From: Sedimentitalea nanhaiensis DSM 24252
GTDB taxonomy: Bacteria; Pseudomonadota; Alphaproteobacteria; Rhodobacterales; Rhodobacteraceae
Direction: 5' to 3'
DNA: 64,000 nucleotides
NCBI RefSeq assembly: GCF_000473225.1
Contig: NZ_KI421510.1
Span: 70,822 to 134,821 of the forward strand
Part shown: piece by piece, positions 15,465-24,062 of the stretch
Numbering within the stretch: position 1 is the stretch's first letter
Layout: every line of letters starts with the position of its first letter
The notes under the pieces: generated by a model
Told to the model about the DNA's origin: nothing
The model's database searches: none
What the model saw: only the letters and a program-made list of their open reading frames with translations
Program-made: the position numbers and the translations under genes

Positions 15465-16772
15465 GTGAGCTTTTTCCAGATCGGCCTTTGCGGCATCGTT
15501 TCTGTCATCCTGCTGGTCTTGCTGCGCGTTCCGATCGCGGTCGCGCTGGGTATCGTGTCCTTCTTCGGGTTCTGGGCGATGCTGGGAAGCGGCGCGGCTT
15601 TCGGCCTGCTGACGGCGGTGCCCTATGATTTTGCCGCGCACTGGACCCTCAGTTCGATCCCGATGTTCCTGTTGATGGGATACGTCTGTTACCAGACCGA
15701 CATCACGCGCGGGATCTTCAAGGCCGCCCGGGTCTGGCTGTCATTCCTGCCGGGCGGGCTGGCGGTCGCCAGCGTGGGCGGCGCGGCGCTGTTTTCGGCG
15801 GCGGCCGGCTCCAGCCTGGCCTGCGCCGCGGCAATGGGCCGGATCGCGGTGCCGGAAATGCTGAAGCGCGACTACGATCCCGGGCTGAGTACCGCCGTGG
15901 TTGCCGCAGCCGGCACCATGGGGTCGCTCATCCCGCCGAGCATCCTTCTGATCATCTACGGTATTTTTGCCGAGGTCGCGATCAGCAAGCTGTTTCTGGC
16001 CGCGATCGTGCCGGGCGTACTGACGATGCTGGGGTACTGGGCCGTGATCATCGTTCGTGTGTGGATCAATCCCGCGCTCGCGCCGTCGCTCGACGAAAGC
16101 GCGACATGGTCCGAACGGCTGGAGGCCCTGAGCGAGACATGGCCCGTGATCTTGCTGGTGGTGGGCGTTTTCGGCGGTCTGTTCACCGGGATATTCACAC
16201 CCACGCAGGCCGGGGCTGTCGGGGCGGCGTTGTCCTTCGTGATTGCGGCGGCGCGCGGCACCCTGAACTGGAAAGTTTCCAGGATCGCGCTGATGGACAC
16301 TGCAAAAATGACTGCGGCGATCTTCATCATCGCGGTCGGTGCCAACCTGTTTTCGAGGTTTCTGGCGATCAGCGGTATCCCCGAAGCGATGACCGACCTG
16401 GTGATTGATATGGGGGCCAGCTATGTGATGCTGGTTTTCGGCACGGCCGTGATCTTTTGTCTGCTGGGCATGATCCTCGATCCGCTGGGCATCCTGCTGC
16501 TGACGCTGCCGATCCTTCTGCCGATCTACGAGGCGAACCATATCAGCCTGATCTGGCTGGGCGTGCTTGCAACCAAGCTGGTCGAGATGGCTCTGATCAC
16601 CCCACCGGTGGGGCTGAACGTGTTCGTGATCAAGGGCATCGTCGGTGATGCGGTCCCGATTTCACTGATTTTCAAGGGTGTTTTGTGGTTTTTGGCTGCG
16701 GATGTGGTGGTCCTGATCATCATGGTCGCCTTTCCCGAACTGATCATGTTCCTGCCAGAGCTCGGCAACTGA
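15465..16772 (+). CDS. dctM: TRAP transporter large permease (DctM)
   Basis: The 435-residue inner-membrane protein is hydrophobic throughout, with about twelve predicted segments. It has SIPMFLLMGYV, AAAGTMGSLIPPSILLIIYG and TQAGAVGAALSFVI, typical of DctM, and near the end ALITPPVGLNVFVIKG. It is the transport channel of the TRAP system with the DctQ and DctP encoded on either side. The start is GTG at 15465 after TAGGAG. The order Q-M-P puts the binding-protein gene last, with a hairpin between it and this gene. Confidence 0.92.
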   Translation: MSFFQIGLCGIVSVILLVLLRVPIAVALGIVSFFGFWAMLGSGAAFGLLTAVPYDFAAHWTLSSIPMFLLMGYVCYQTDITRGIFKAARVWLSFLPGGLAVASVGGAALFSAAAGSSLACAAAMGRIAVPEMLKRDYDPGLSTAVVAAAGTMGSLIPPSILLIIYGIFAEVAISKLFLAAIVPGVLTMLGYWAVIIVRVWINPALAPSLDESATWSERLEALSETWPVILLVVGVFGGLFTGIFTPTQAGAVGAALSFVIAAARGTLNWKVSRIALMDTAKMTAAIFIIAVGANLFSRFLAISGIPEAMTDLVIDMGASYVMLVFGTAVIFCLLGMILDPLGILLLTLPILLPIYEANHISLIWLGVLATKLVEMALITPPVGLNVFVIKGIVGDAVPISLIFKGVLWFLAADVVVLIIMVAFPELIMFLPELGN

Positions 16773-16795
16773 TTTGGCCATCCCGGCCGTGACGA

Positions 16796-16815
16796 ACCCC
16801 GCGCAATAGCGGGGT
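16796..16815 (+). other. Intercistronic hairpin between dctM and dctP
   Basis: ACCCCGC and GCGGGGT form a perfect 7-bp stem with a 6-base loop (GCAATA), followed by TCTTGAAAAAGAGG. It lies between the permease and the binding-protein gene. Such hairpins can set the ratio of abundant binding protein to scarce permease by partial termination or by protecting mRNA ends; which applies here is not known. Confidence 0.6.
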
Positions 16816-16838
16816 CTTGAAAAAGAGGAGGAGACCAC

Positions 16839-17972
16839 ATGAAACTGACCAATGCGTTTGCCGCGCTGGCGGCGACGACCGTTCTAGCGGCGACACCGGC
16901 CCTGGCCGAAAAGCGGGTGACTATATCCAACTGGACGTCACCCAATCACGCGACATCGCGTGGCCATGCCGCCTTTGCCGAAATGACCGAATCTGAATTT
17001 CCGGATGCCTTCGACTTCAAGCTGTTTGCCGGCGGCGCCTTGCTTGGCCCCAAGCCAACACTGTCCGGCCTGCGCGACGGCGTCGCCGATGTAGGTCTGC
17101 TGGCGTTGACCTATTTCAGGTCGGAAATGCCCTATGCGCAGCTCGTCGCCGATCTCGCTCTTTTGGGCGAGGACCACTATGCCATGGCCGGCGCGACCAG
17201 CGAATTCGTGATGCTGCACTGCCAGCCGTGCAAGGACGAGTTCGCAAAGAACGGCATGGTGGCGCTGAGCGGGATCAGCACTGCGCCTTATGTATTGCTG
17301 ACCACCAAGCCGATCGTCGAAATCAGCGATATGCAAGGGGTCAAGCTGCGCACGGGCGGGTCGGTCTGGGACCGCTGGGCGACACGCCTTGGGGCAGAGC
17401 CGGTAAACGTGCCGTCGAGCGAGATGTACGACACGATGAGCCACGGTGTCGTCACCGCTGCGGTGCAGCCGGTCGGTGCGCTCAAGGGGCACAGTCTGAT
17501 CGAGGTTGCCAAGCACCTGACGGAGTTGCCGTTGGGCACCTATCATTCCGGTTCGATCTTTGCCGCCGGCCCGAAATTCTGGATCTCACTTTCGCCGGAG
17601 CAACGCGAGCAATTCGTCAAGAACATACCCGAGGCCGTGGCGCAGACCGAGGTGTACTACGAAACCGACGATCTCGACGTGCTGAAAGAGGCGGGTGGGC
17701 TTGGCCTGCAGGTACACCAGCCGTCGCCTGAGTTTCTTCAGGATCTCATTGATTTCCGCACCGCCGATCTTGAAGAGATCGCCCGCATCTCGCGCGAGGA
17801 ACGCGGCATCGAAGATCCGGAACCGCTGATCGCAACCTATCGCGAGCTGATCGAGAAATGGCACGGTCTGGTTGAGCCGCTGCAACCGATCCGGGACAAT
17901 CATCAGCCTTATGCAGACCTTCTGCGTCAGGAGATTTATTCCAAGATCGACTTCGCAACCTACCCGAACTGA
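16839..17972 (+). CDS. dctP: TRAP transporter substrate-binding protein (DctP family)
   Basis: The 377-residue protein has a clear signal peptide, MKLTNAFAALAATTVLAA, ending ALA-E at residues 23-24, so it is periplasmic. The mature part has the DctP pattern, including ISDMQGVKLRTGGSVWDRWATRLGAEPVNVPSSEMYDTMSHGVVTA, where the conserved Arg in KLRTGG normally salt-bridges the substrate carboxylate. Two cysteines (CQPC, about residues 128-131) are uncommon for this family and might form a disulfide. It completes the DctQMP system. The substrate is presumably an acid degraded by the enzymes of the same operon. GAGGAGG precedes the ATG. Confidence 0.92.
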   Translation: MKLTNAFAALAATTVLAATPALAEKRVTISNWTSPNHATSRGHAAFAEMTESEFPDAFDFKLFAGGALLGPKPTLSGLRDGVADVGLLALTYFRSEMPYAQLVADLALLGEDHYAMAGATSEFVMLHCQPCKDEFAKNGMVALSGISTAPYVLLTTKPIVEISDMQGVKLRTGGSVWDRWATRLGAEPVNVPSSEMYDTMSHGVVTAAVQPVGALKGHSLIEVAKHLTELPLGTYHSGSIFAAGPKFWISLSPEQREQFVKNIPEAVAQTEVYYETDDLDVLKEAGGLGLQVHQPSPEFLQDLIDFRTADLEEIARISREERGIEDPEPLIATYRELIEKWHGLVEPLQPIRDNHQPYADLLRQEIYSKIDFATYPN

Positions 17973-17994
17973 GCCGTTTCAGGCCTGAATACAC

Positions 17995-18020
17995 AGCGGC
18001 CCTTCGCAAGAAGGGCCGCT
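17995..18020. terminator. Bidirectional terminator between converging operons
   Basis: A perfect 11-bp stem (A-GCGGCCCTTC with GAAGGGCCGC-T) encloses the loop GCAA. It separates the end of dctP on the plus strand from the end of the thiolase-fold gene on the minus strand. The flanking T-tracts are weak on both sides (TTCATTGCTT on plus). Confidence 0.8.
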
Positions 18021-18040
18021 TCATTGCTTCCTTCGTCTGT

Positions 18041-19186
18041 TCAGAGGGTGGCTTCGGTGCCCAGGATATTCGTCACCTGGCTGGACAGGACACCGCCGTT
18101 GCCGTGGGCCAGGGCCAGTTCGGCACTGCCGATCTGGCGATCGCCAGCATCGCCGCGCAGTTGCCGCACCGCCTCGACCAGCGTGAAGATGCCGTACATC
18201 CCGGGATGCACGCATGACAGGCCGCCACCATTGGTATTGACCGGCAGGTGGCCGCCAGGCGCGATGCCGCCGTTCGCCACAAACGCACCGCCTTCGCCTT
18301 TCTTGCAAAAGCCCAGATCTTCTAGAAAAAGGATCACATTGATGGTGAACGCGTCGTAGAGCTGGACCACGTCGATGTCCGCGGGTTTGACACCCGCCAT
18401 GTCCATGGCCGTTCGCCCTGATTGCGCAGCGCCGGTCACGGTCAGGTCCGCCATTTCGGAGATGTCGCGGTGCGTCGTGCCCTCGCCGCCGCCCAGCAAA
18501 TACACCGGAGGTCTGGGGTGATCCTTGGCCGTCTCGGCCCGGCGCATCACAATCGCGCCACCGCCATCGGTCACAAGGCAGCAGTCGCGCACCCGCAGAG
18601 GGTCGGAAACCGGCCGCGAGGCGATGACATCCTCGCGCGTCAGAGGATCGCGCATGAAAGCGTCGGGGTTCTTTTGGGCCCAGGCCCGGGCCGCCACCGC
18701 CACGTCGGCCAGCTGTTCGCGCGTTGTGCCGAATTGCGTCATGTGACGGTCTGTGGCCAGCGCATAGGACGACAGCGGGAACAACGGTCGGTAGGGGGCC
18801 TCGTAGGTCGGCAGGCCAAGCGCAGTCATCAGCTTGCCCGAGGCGGTGCGCTGGTTCGATCCGTAGCAGATCAACACGGTATCAGCGAGCCGCAATTCGA
18901 GCAGCATCGCGGCCCAGAGCGTGTGCGACAGGAACGACGAGCCGCCCATGCGGTTGTTCATCGTGAACCTGGGGTTCAAGCCCAATTCCTGCGCCAGTGT
19001 AAGACCCGACAGCATATCCAGCGGCTGGCAGGTGGCAACGGCATCGACCTCGCCAAGTGCGATCCCCGCATCGGCAAGCGCGCCGTGCACCCCCTCGATT
19101 GTGATCTCCATCGAGCTTTTGCCATGGGCCTCGCCGCAGCCTGCCAGCGCTGCACCGACGATGGCGGCTTTTCCCCGTAAACTCAA
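18041..19186 (-). CDS. Thiolase-fold (SCP2/Ltp2-type) aldolase-like protein
   Basis: The 381-residue protein matches thiolases over its length, but the nucleophilic-Cys position reads NNRMGGSSF (residues 78-85) with no Cys. It has Tyr277 in YDAFTINVILFLEDLGF and Tyr331 in HPGMYGIF, the tyrosines expected in Ltp2-type steroid side-chain aldolases. Its gene overlaps by four bases the gene for a DUF35 zinc-ribbon/OB-fold protein, the obligate partner in the Ltp2-DUF35 complex. I infer a heteromeric retro-aldolase cleaving a 3-hydroxyacyl-CoA, not a Claisen thiolase. It is the last gene of the long minus-strand operon starting at 26418. Confidence 0.87.
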   Translation of the reverse strand: MSLRGKAAIVGAALAGCGEAHGKSSMEITIEGVHGALADAGIALGEVDAVATCQPLDMLSGLTLAQELGLNPRFTMNNRMGGSSFLSHTLWAAMLLELRLADTVLICYGSNQRTASGKLMTALGLPTYEAPYRPLFPLSSYALATDRHMTQFGTTREQLADVAVAARAWAQKNPDAFMRDPLTREDVIASRPVSDPLRVRDCCLVTDGGGAIVMRRAETAKDHPRPPVYLLGGGEGTTHRDISEMADLTVTGAAQSGRTAMDMAGVKPADIDVVQLYDAFTINVILFLEDLGFCKKGEGGAFVANGGIAPGGHLPVNTNGGGLSCVHPGMYGIFTLVEAVRQLRGDAGDRQIGSAELALAHGNGGVLSSQVTNILGTEATL

Positions 19187-19602
19187 TTTGCTTCTCCTTC
19201 TGGCCGGAAAACCACGGCGGGGTCACCTTCGGCGCCTTCGCCGATCGACGCGGTTACTTTCAGCCCGGCGACAATCTGGTCATGCGCGATACCGTCGATG
19301 CGCGACATCATTCGTACCCCTTCCTCCAGGTCCACCAGAACCACGTTGTAATCGCCGCCTCGTTCCGGTTTTCGGCGCACGACCGTTCGCGCATAGACGG
19401 TGCCCCTCCCGGTTGGCGCGAACCATCCCAGATCCGCGCTGCCGCAGGCCGGACAGATCACGCGCGGATGGAATACATGGGTGCCGCAGCCGCCACATTT
19501 CTGAATCTCGAAGACGCCCTCGGCCAGCTTCGCGGCGAAGACGGCGTCCGGCCCTGGGCCTTGTCCAATGCCGGCCATCTCAGAACCCGATGTGGAAGCC
19601 AC
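19183..19602 (-). CDS. DUF35 zinc-ribbon/OB-fold acyl-CoA-associated protein
   Basis: The 139-residue protein carries a rubredoxin-like zinc ribbon, CGGCGTHVFHPRVICPACG (four Cys), followed by an OB-fold with GRGTVYARTVV and VVLVDLEEGVRMMSRI. These proteins bind the CoA part of the substrate and pair with thiolase-fold enzymes. Its 3' end overlaps the thiolase-fold gene by four bases, supporting a complex. Its 5' end overlaps the SDR gene by 23 bases, so all three are translated from one message. Confidence 0.9.
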   Translation of the reverse strand: MASTSGSEMAGIGQGPGPDAVFAAKLAEGVFEIQKCGGCGTHVFHPRVICPACGSADLGWFAPTGRGTVYARTVVRRKPERGGDYNVVLVDLEEGVRMMSRIDGIAHDQIVAGLKVTASIGEGAEGDPAVVFRPEGEAN

Positions 19603-20356
19603 CGTTCACGCTCAGGTGCTGGCCGGTGATATAGGATGCCGCGTTGGACAACAGGAAACAGACGGGCTGCGCGACTTCTTCAGGGGTGCTCATCCGTCCC
19701 ATCGGAATCTGCGCCATATACCTGTCGGCGAATTTTTCAGAGCGGATGGTCTCAGTCATTGGTGTCTCGACCATTCCGAAACAGACTGAATTGACGTTGA
19801 TGCGGTAACGGCCCCATTCACGCGCGGCGCTCATTGTCAGGCCCAGAACCCCGGATTTTGCCGCGCCATAATTGATCTGACCGATGGTGCCGCGACGCCC
19901 GGCATCGGATGAGATATTCACGATGGCACGGCGCGCGGCGCTTTCGGGGTCTTTTTCGACCCGGTCCTTGTAATAGGTCCCCACGGCCTGAAGGCAGGCG
20001 AAGACACCGGTGAGGTTCACGTCGATGACCTGTTGCCAGGTGGCCCGGTCCATCTTGTGGATCATCGCGGCGCGCACGATCCCGGCGTTGTTCACAAGCC
20101 CGTTGATGTCGCCGAATTCGTCGAAGGCGAATTTCACGAGCTTCCCGGGAAAGTCCGGGTCGGCCACATTCCCCACGATGGCGCGGGCATTGCCACCGAT
20201 CTGTTCGGCGGTTTCCTTGACGCCGTCCTCGTTCAGATCGTTCACCACGACCTTGGCGCCCAGCTCTGCCGACAGCGCCGCCACACCGCGGCCGATACCC
20301 TGTCCGGCGCCTGTGACGATAACCACTTGATTGTCCAATGCCATCGGGTTGATCAT
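19580..20356 (-). CDS. Short-chain dehydrogenase/reductase (SDR)
   Basis: The 258-residue classical SDR has TGAGQGIGRG for the cofactor, NNAG, then Ser and Tyr of the catalytic set in NISSDAGRRG and INYGAAKSG, and ends ITGQHLSVNGGFHIGF. It probably oxidises or reduces a hydroxyl/keto group on an acyl-CoA, such as a 3-hydroxyacyl-CoA. Acidic residues following the second strand (NDLNED) suggest NAD(H) preference. The ATG at 20356 is preceded by AAGGAGACAG. It lies between a thioesterase and the DUF35/thiolase-fold pair. Confidence 0.9.
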   Translation of the reverse strand: MINPMALDNQVVIVTGAGQGIGRGVAALSAELGAKVVVNDLNEDGVKETAEQIGGNARAIVGNVADPDFPGKLVKFAFDEFGDINGLVNNAGIVRAAMIHKMDRATWQQVIDVNLTGVFACLQAVGTYYKDRVEKDPESAARRAIVNISSDAGRRGTIGQINYGAAKSGVLGLTMSAAREWGRYRINVNSVCFGMVETPMTETIRSEKFADRYMAQIPMGRMSTPEEVAQPVCFLLSNAASYITGQHLSVNGGFHIGF

Positions 20357-20416
20357 TTCTGTCTCCTTTTGTCCTTCGTTTGTTTGGTCTCGCTCACCAT
20401 CGGTTCACTCAGGTGG

Positions 20417-20830
20417 TCACGACGGTGGTGCGAGCCGCTTGATCACGGCATCGCCATGGGCCAGATGGTGCCCGTCCTGATTGAAGATCTCGCCCTGTAC
20501 AAAAACCAGTTTGCGTCCGCCCCCGACAATGCGCGCGCGGGCCGTCAGCGTGTCTCCTTCGGTCGCCGGGGCGACGAAACTGGTGGTAAGCGAAAGCGTA
20601 AGGCAGCGATGACCTGGGCGGCCATCCCCCGCGTAGGCCGCGCAAAAGGTGACCGCGTTGTCCAGCATGGTCGCGTAGACACCGCCATGCACCGAAAAAG
20701 CGCCGTTCAGGTGATCGCGTCCGATGGCCAACCGCAGCTCGGCTTTGCCATCGGACCACGAGACGAAGCGCACGCCGAGCAATGCGTTGAACGGGGCGGG
20801 GATGTCCGGTCTGCCGTCTTGTGCGCTCAT
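20417..20830 (-). CDS. PaaI-type hot-dog thioesterase
   Basis: The 137-residue protein has the hot-dog helix motif FSVHGGVYATMLDNAVTFCAAY, and HGG plus the following acidic residue are typical of PaaI/YdiI thioesterases. It likely hydrolyses dead-end acyl-CoAs and frees CoA inside the cell. Its ATG lies one base after the stop of the fused TRAP permease gene, so the two are translationally linked. It has no transmembrane or export signal. Confidence 0.85.
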   Translation of the reverse strand: MSAQDGRPDIPAPFNALLGVRFVSWSDGKAELRLAIGRDHLNGAFSVHGGVYATMLDNAVTFCAAYAGDGRPGHRCLTLSLTTSFVAPATEGDTLTARARIVGGGRKLVFVQGEIFNQDGHHLAHGDAVIKRLAPPS

Positions 20831-20831
20831 A

Positions 20832-22799
20832 TTACGCTGTCTCCTGCTTGGCCGAGACCATCACCAAAGCGACAGCCACTGCCGCCATAGCGGCACCTGC
20901 GCCCACCGCGCCGAGGATCGGAACCGCCAGACCCGCGTTCGAGGGAAAGGCGAAGGCCAGACCGGCAATACCAAGAAGGACGCGGGCGATTGTTCCTGGC
21001 AGTCCGGTTTCGATCCGCCCGACGCCAAACAGATACCCCTGAATACCGGCGCAGATCAGCAGAATGCCGAGACCGGCGCGCAGAACCGTAAGCAGGCTTT
21101 CGAGTGGACCGGCTTGCAGGATGAACGCCGGATCAAGGACGAAGAAGAAGGGAATTATATAGACGATGCTTCCAAGCTTCATCGCTTCGAAGGCCGTCGC
21201 AAAGGGTTTGGCCTGGGCGATGGCCGCCGCGGCGAAAGCCGCGAGCGCGACGGGGGGGGTGATATAGCTCAGCATGCTCCAGTAAAGGATAAATAAATGG
21301 ACGCCGATCGGATCGAGCCCGCCGGCGACCAGGGCGGGTGCCAGCGACACCGCCAGAATCACATAGGCGGCGGTCACGGTCATGCCCATTCCAAGAATGA
21401 AACTGGTCAAAGCCCCCAGCAGCAGAAGCAGAAAGATGTTGCCGCCCGCGATGAACAGCAGATCGTTCGAGATCGTCCCGGACATCCCGGTCACCGCCAG
21501 TCCGCCGACGATCAGCCCGACCGCCGCAAGAATGGCAACAAGTTCGACGAACAACTGTCCCGTGGCGATCAGAAAATTCATCAGCTCCTTTCGCCCCCAG
21601 CGTGATTTTGAGAGCAGCTGGTTCAGGACAAGAAGCAGCGCGGTCGCATAGAATGGAGCGATCGCCTCGCGCTTGAGGTAGAGCAACATCCAGATCAGCA
21701 GCCCGAAGACGGCGAGAAAGTACCAGCCTTCGCGCAGCACCTTGCCGATCCTGGGAAGGTCGGCGCGCGGAACGCCTTTCAGTCCGTTGCGCGCCGAGTA
21801 TGCGTCGATTTGTGCGAACAGGCCGAAAAAGTAGAACAGCGAAGGAAGCACCGCCGCCACAACGATGTTGGTGTAGTCGGTCGCCAGGAATGTCGCCATG
21901 ACAAAGGCCGTGGCGCCCATGATAGGGGGCATCAGCACCGCCCCCGTCGACGCCGCCGCTTCGATCCCCGCCGCATAAGTGGGCCTGAACCCCACCTTTT
22001 TCATCGCTGGAATGGTAATTGATCCGGTCGTCAGCACATTGGTGATCACGCTGCCGCTCATCGAACCGGTCAGCCCGCTGGTCAGAACTCCTACCTTGGC
22101 CGGCCCGCCCCGGACATTTCCGAGCGCGGCAAAGGCGATGTCGATAAAAAACGGACCTGCGCCGGTATGTTGCATCGCAACGCCGAAGATCATGAACCCC
22201 ACGACAAGATTGACAAAGCTGCGCATCGGTATGCCCAGCACACTTTCGCCGCTCATCGCGTGGAAGATCGCCGTTTCGACGGGCGAGCGCTGGAAGCCCT
22301 GGATCGGGCCGGGCGCATAGTTGGCGATCATGGGGTAGATGGAAAATACCAGGATTACCGCGAACAGCGTCCAGCCGCCGGTGCGGCGCGCGGCCACGAG
22401 CAGCAGGAACCAGAAGGCGAAGCTGGCGATCACGGCATTAAGAGGAGCGGCGAAATCCCACCCTTTGTTCACCACGCTGCGCCCGTAGTAGGCAAAGAAG
22501 GCGCAGGTGATCAGGGCCAGCAGGGCCAGAAAGTAATCCCACCATCGCGTCGATCCGTAAGGATCTGACTTTGAACAGGGAAAGACAAGGAACACCAGTG
22601 GCAGCGTCAGCAGAAGCATCACGTAGAGGTAGTGAATTTCAAGCAACCGGACGTTCATGAAGAAGCCCAGATTGAACAGATGGTTGACCGACGCCGCGGT
22701 CAAAAGCAGCGCCGAGACGACGAGCGACCAGCGAACAAACGCGGGCAGGGTGCCCATACCGGTCGGTTGCGCCGGCGCTTCCTGTGTTTCCTGTGCCAT
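20832..22799 (-). CDS. TRAP transporter fused permease (TAXI-associated 4TM/12TM, DctQM fusion)
   Basis: The 655-residue inner-membrane protein has an N-terminal four-helix part like DctQ fused to a DctM-like part with GLTGSMSGSVITNVLTTGSITIPAMKKVGF, AAASTGAVLMPPIMGATAFVMATFL and SYITPPVALAAFAAAAIA. The fusion is typical of TRAP systems with TAXI binding proteins, and such a gene lies directly upstream. I use the ATG at 22799 (MAQETQEAP). A possible upstream ATG at 22868 overlaps the preceding stop as TGATG and would add 23 residues; neither has a strong ribosome site. The protein imports organic acids with a cation gradient. Confidence 0.9.
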   Translation of the reverse strand: MAQETQEAPAQPTGMGTLPAFVRWSLVVSALLLTAASVNHLFNLGFFMNVRLLEIHYLYVMLLLTLPLVFLVFPCSKSDPYGSTRWWDYFLALLALITCAFFAYYGRSVVNKGWDFAAPLNAVIASFAFWFLLLVAARRTGGWTLFAVILVFSIYPMIANYAPGPIQGFQRSPVETAIFHAMSGESVLGIPMRSFVNLVVGFMIFGVAMQHTGAGPFFIDIAFAALGNVRGGPAKVGVLTSGLTGSMSGSVITNVLTTGSITIPAMKKVGFRPTYAAGIEAAASTGAVLMPPIMGATAFVMATFLATDYTNIVVAAVLPSLFYFFGLFAQIDAYSARNGLKGVPRADLPRIGKVLREGWYFLAVFGLLIWMLLYLKREAIAPFYATALLLVLNQLLSKSRWGRKELMNFLIATGQLFVELVAILAAVGLIVGGLAVTGMSGTISNDLLFIAGGNIFLLLLLGALTSFILGMGMTVTAAYVILAVSLAPALVAGGLDPIGVHLFILYWSMLSYITPPVALAAFAAAAIAQAKPFATAFEAMKLGSIVYIIPFFFVLDPAFILQAGPLESLLTVLRAGLGILLICAGIQGYLFGVGRIETGLPGTIARVLLGIAGLAFAFPSNAGLAVPILGAVGAGAAMAAVAVALVMVSAKQETA

Positions 22800-22867
22800 G
22801 CCCGTATTCCAGTTTTGTGCTGCGTTGCTTTGTGCAAGGCGCCTGTGGGGCGCCGCGCTGTGTCGCA

Positions 22868-24013
22868 TCAGCGGAAAAAGACTTCGTGGCCGGCCGCTTC
22901 CAGTGCGTCGGCACGGGCTTTCATCCATGCAGCGGCAAATTCTTCTTCACCCTCTGGAGCGTCCCCGACAAATGTGCCCCAGGCCCGCAAGAGCACCTCT
23001 TGCCGTTCCACCAATTTGTCCTGGTTTGCCTGGGCTTCCGGTGTCCACAGACCCTTTTCCTTGAAGTAGGCAACGCTGCCATCGCTCCATGGCATCACCC
23101 AAGACAGGATCTGGCGATCAATCGCATACGCATTGGCACCGGGGGCGGCATCCTTGTAATCGTCGAACCCTGCGTCAAGCGCGGCTACGATGTTGCGCAC
23201 CTCGGTGGAATCCTGATCGGAGTTAGTGACCAGGATCGGATAGGGGTACTGCGCCATGGGCAGTGGGGAGGCAGGGTCGATGCCCGGCCCCACAGACACC
23301 ATATGCGGTGTCACGAAGGGCGTTACGCTGGTGTAGCGTTCCCATGCTTCTGTCTGGTCCGCGGGTGTTTCAAGCCATTTCAGGCCGCGCGGGCTTGACT
23401 CGATCTGGTAGTTTACGGTGGTCGTCGTCAGTGCAAAGGCGGCATCCACACGGTCTTCGAGAATGCCCTGGAGCGTGTTCACATAGCCCGAGAATTCCAC
23501 TGCCTCCACGTCGTCCCATGTCAGGTCCGCAAAGGCCAGCAGCCCCTCCATGTTGACATCGATCGCCGGCGAACTGACGGCGCGACCGACCCGTTTGCCC
23601 TTGAGGTCCGTAATCGTCTCGATGCCGGCATCGGCCGCGACGGCGACACCCAGACCGTAGTCGCCGACAGCCTGAAGCACCGCGCGGATCGGCTGCGGGC
23701 CCCATTCAGGCGCAGCAAAAAGGAAAACCCCTTCGGCAGCGAAATAGGAGGCGATGCCGCACAGGCAATAATCGACCGTCCCGTTTTTGAGCGGCGTCAT
23801 CCGCGAGACGTCGTTTCGCCCCGGAAGCACGCGGACCGTCGATCCGTATTTGCTGCGCATCATGTTGCCGATGGCTATGGAATGCGCATGACCGGCCGAT
23901 CCCGTGTCATAGGCCGACCAAGCGATCACGTCAGGCAGATCGATGTCTTGCGCGCCAGCCGAGGTGGCCATTGCCAGGCATGCGGCAGCGATCCCGGTTA
24001 TCTTGAACTTCAT
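22868..24013 (-). CDS. TAXI-family TRAP substrate-binding protein
   Basis: The 381-residue protein starts with a signal peptide, MKFKITGIAAACLAMATSAG, cut near residue 21-22, so it is periplasmic. The mature part has TAXI features: AYDTGSAGHAHSIAIGNMM, VDYCLCGIASYFAAEG and LKGKRVGRAVSSPAIDVNMEGL. It captures substrate for the fused permease encoded immediately downstream. The ATG at 24013 follows GGAGGAG; the in-frame extension back to 24133 overlaps the end of the ACAD gene and is not conserved. TAXI ligands are often glutamate-like or other carboxylates, but the ligand here is unknown. Confidence 0.9.
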   Translation of the reverse strand: MKFKITGIAAACLAMATSAGAQDIDLPDVIAWSAYDTGSAGHAHSIAIGNMMRSKYGSTVRVLPGRNDVSRMTPLKNGTVDYCLCGIASYFAAEGVFLFAAPEWGPQPIRAVLQAVGDYGLGVAVAADAGIETITDLKGKRVGRAVSSPAIDVNMEGLLAFADLTWDDVEAVEFSGYVNTLQGILEDRVDAAFALTTTTVNYQIESSPRGLKWLETPADQTEAWERYTSVTPFVTPHMVSVGPGIDPASPLPMAQYPYPILVTNSDQDSTEVRNIVAALDAGFDDYKDAAPGANAYAIDRQILSWVMPWSDGSVAYFKEKGLWTPEAQANQDKLVERQEVLLRAWGTFVGDAPEGEEEFAAAWMKARADALEAAGHEVFFR

Positions 24014-24062
24014 GATATTCTCCTCCTTGTTGGTCGTTGGTCCCGGGTGGCGCCCATTCAGA

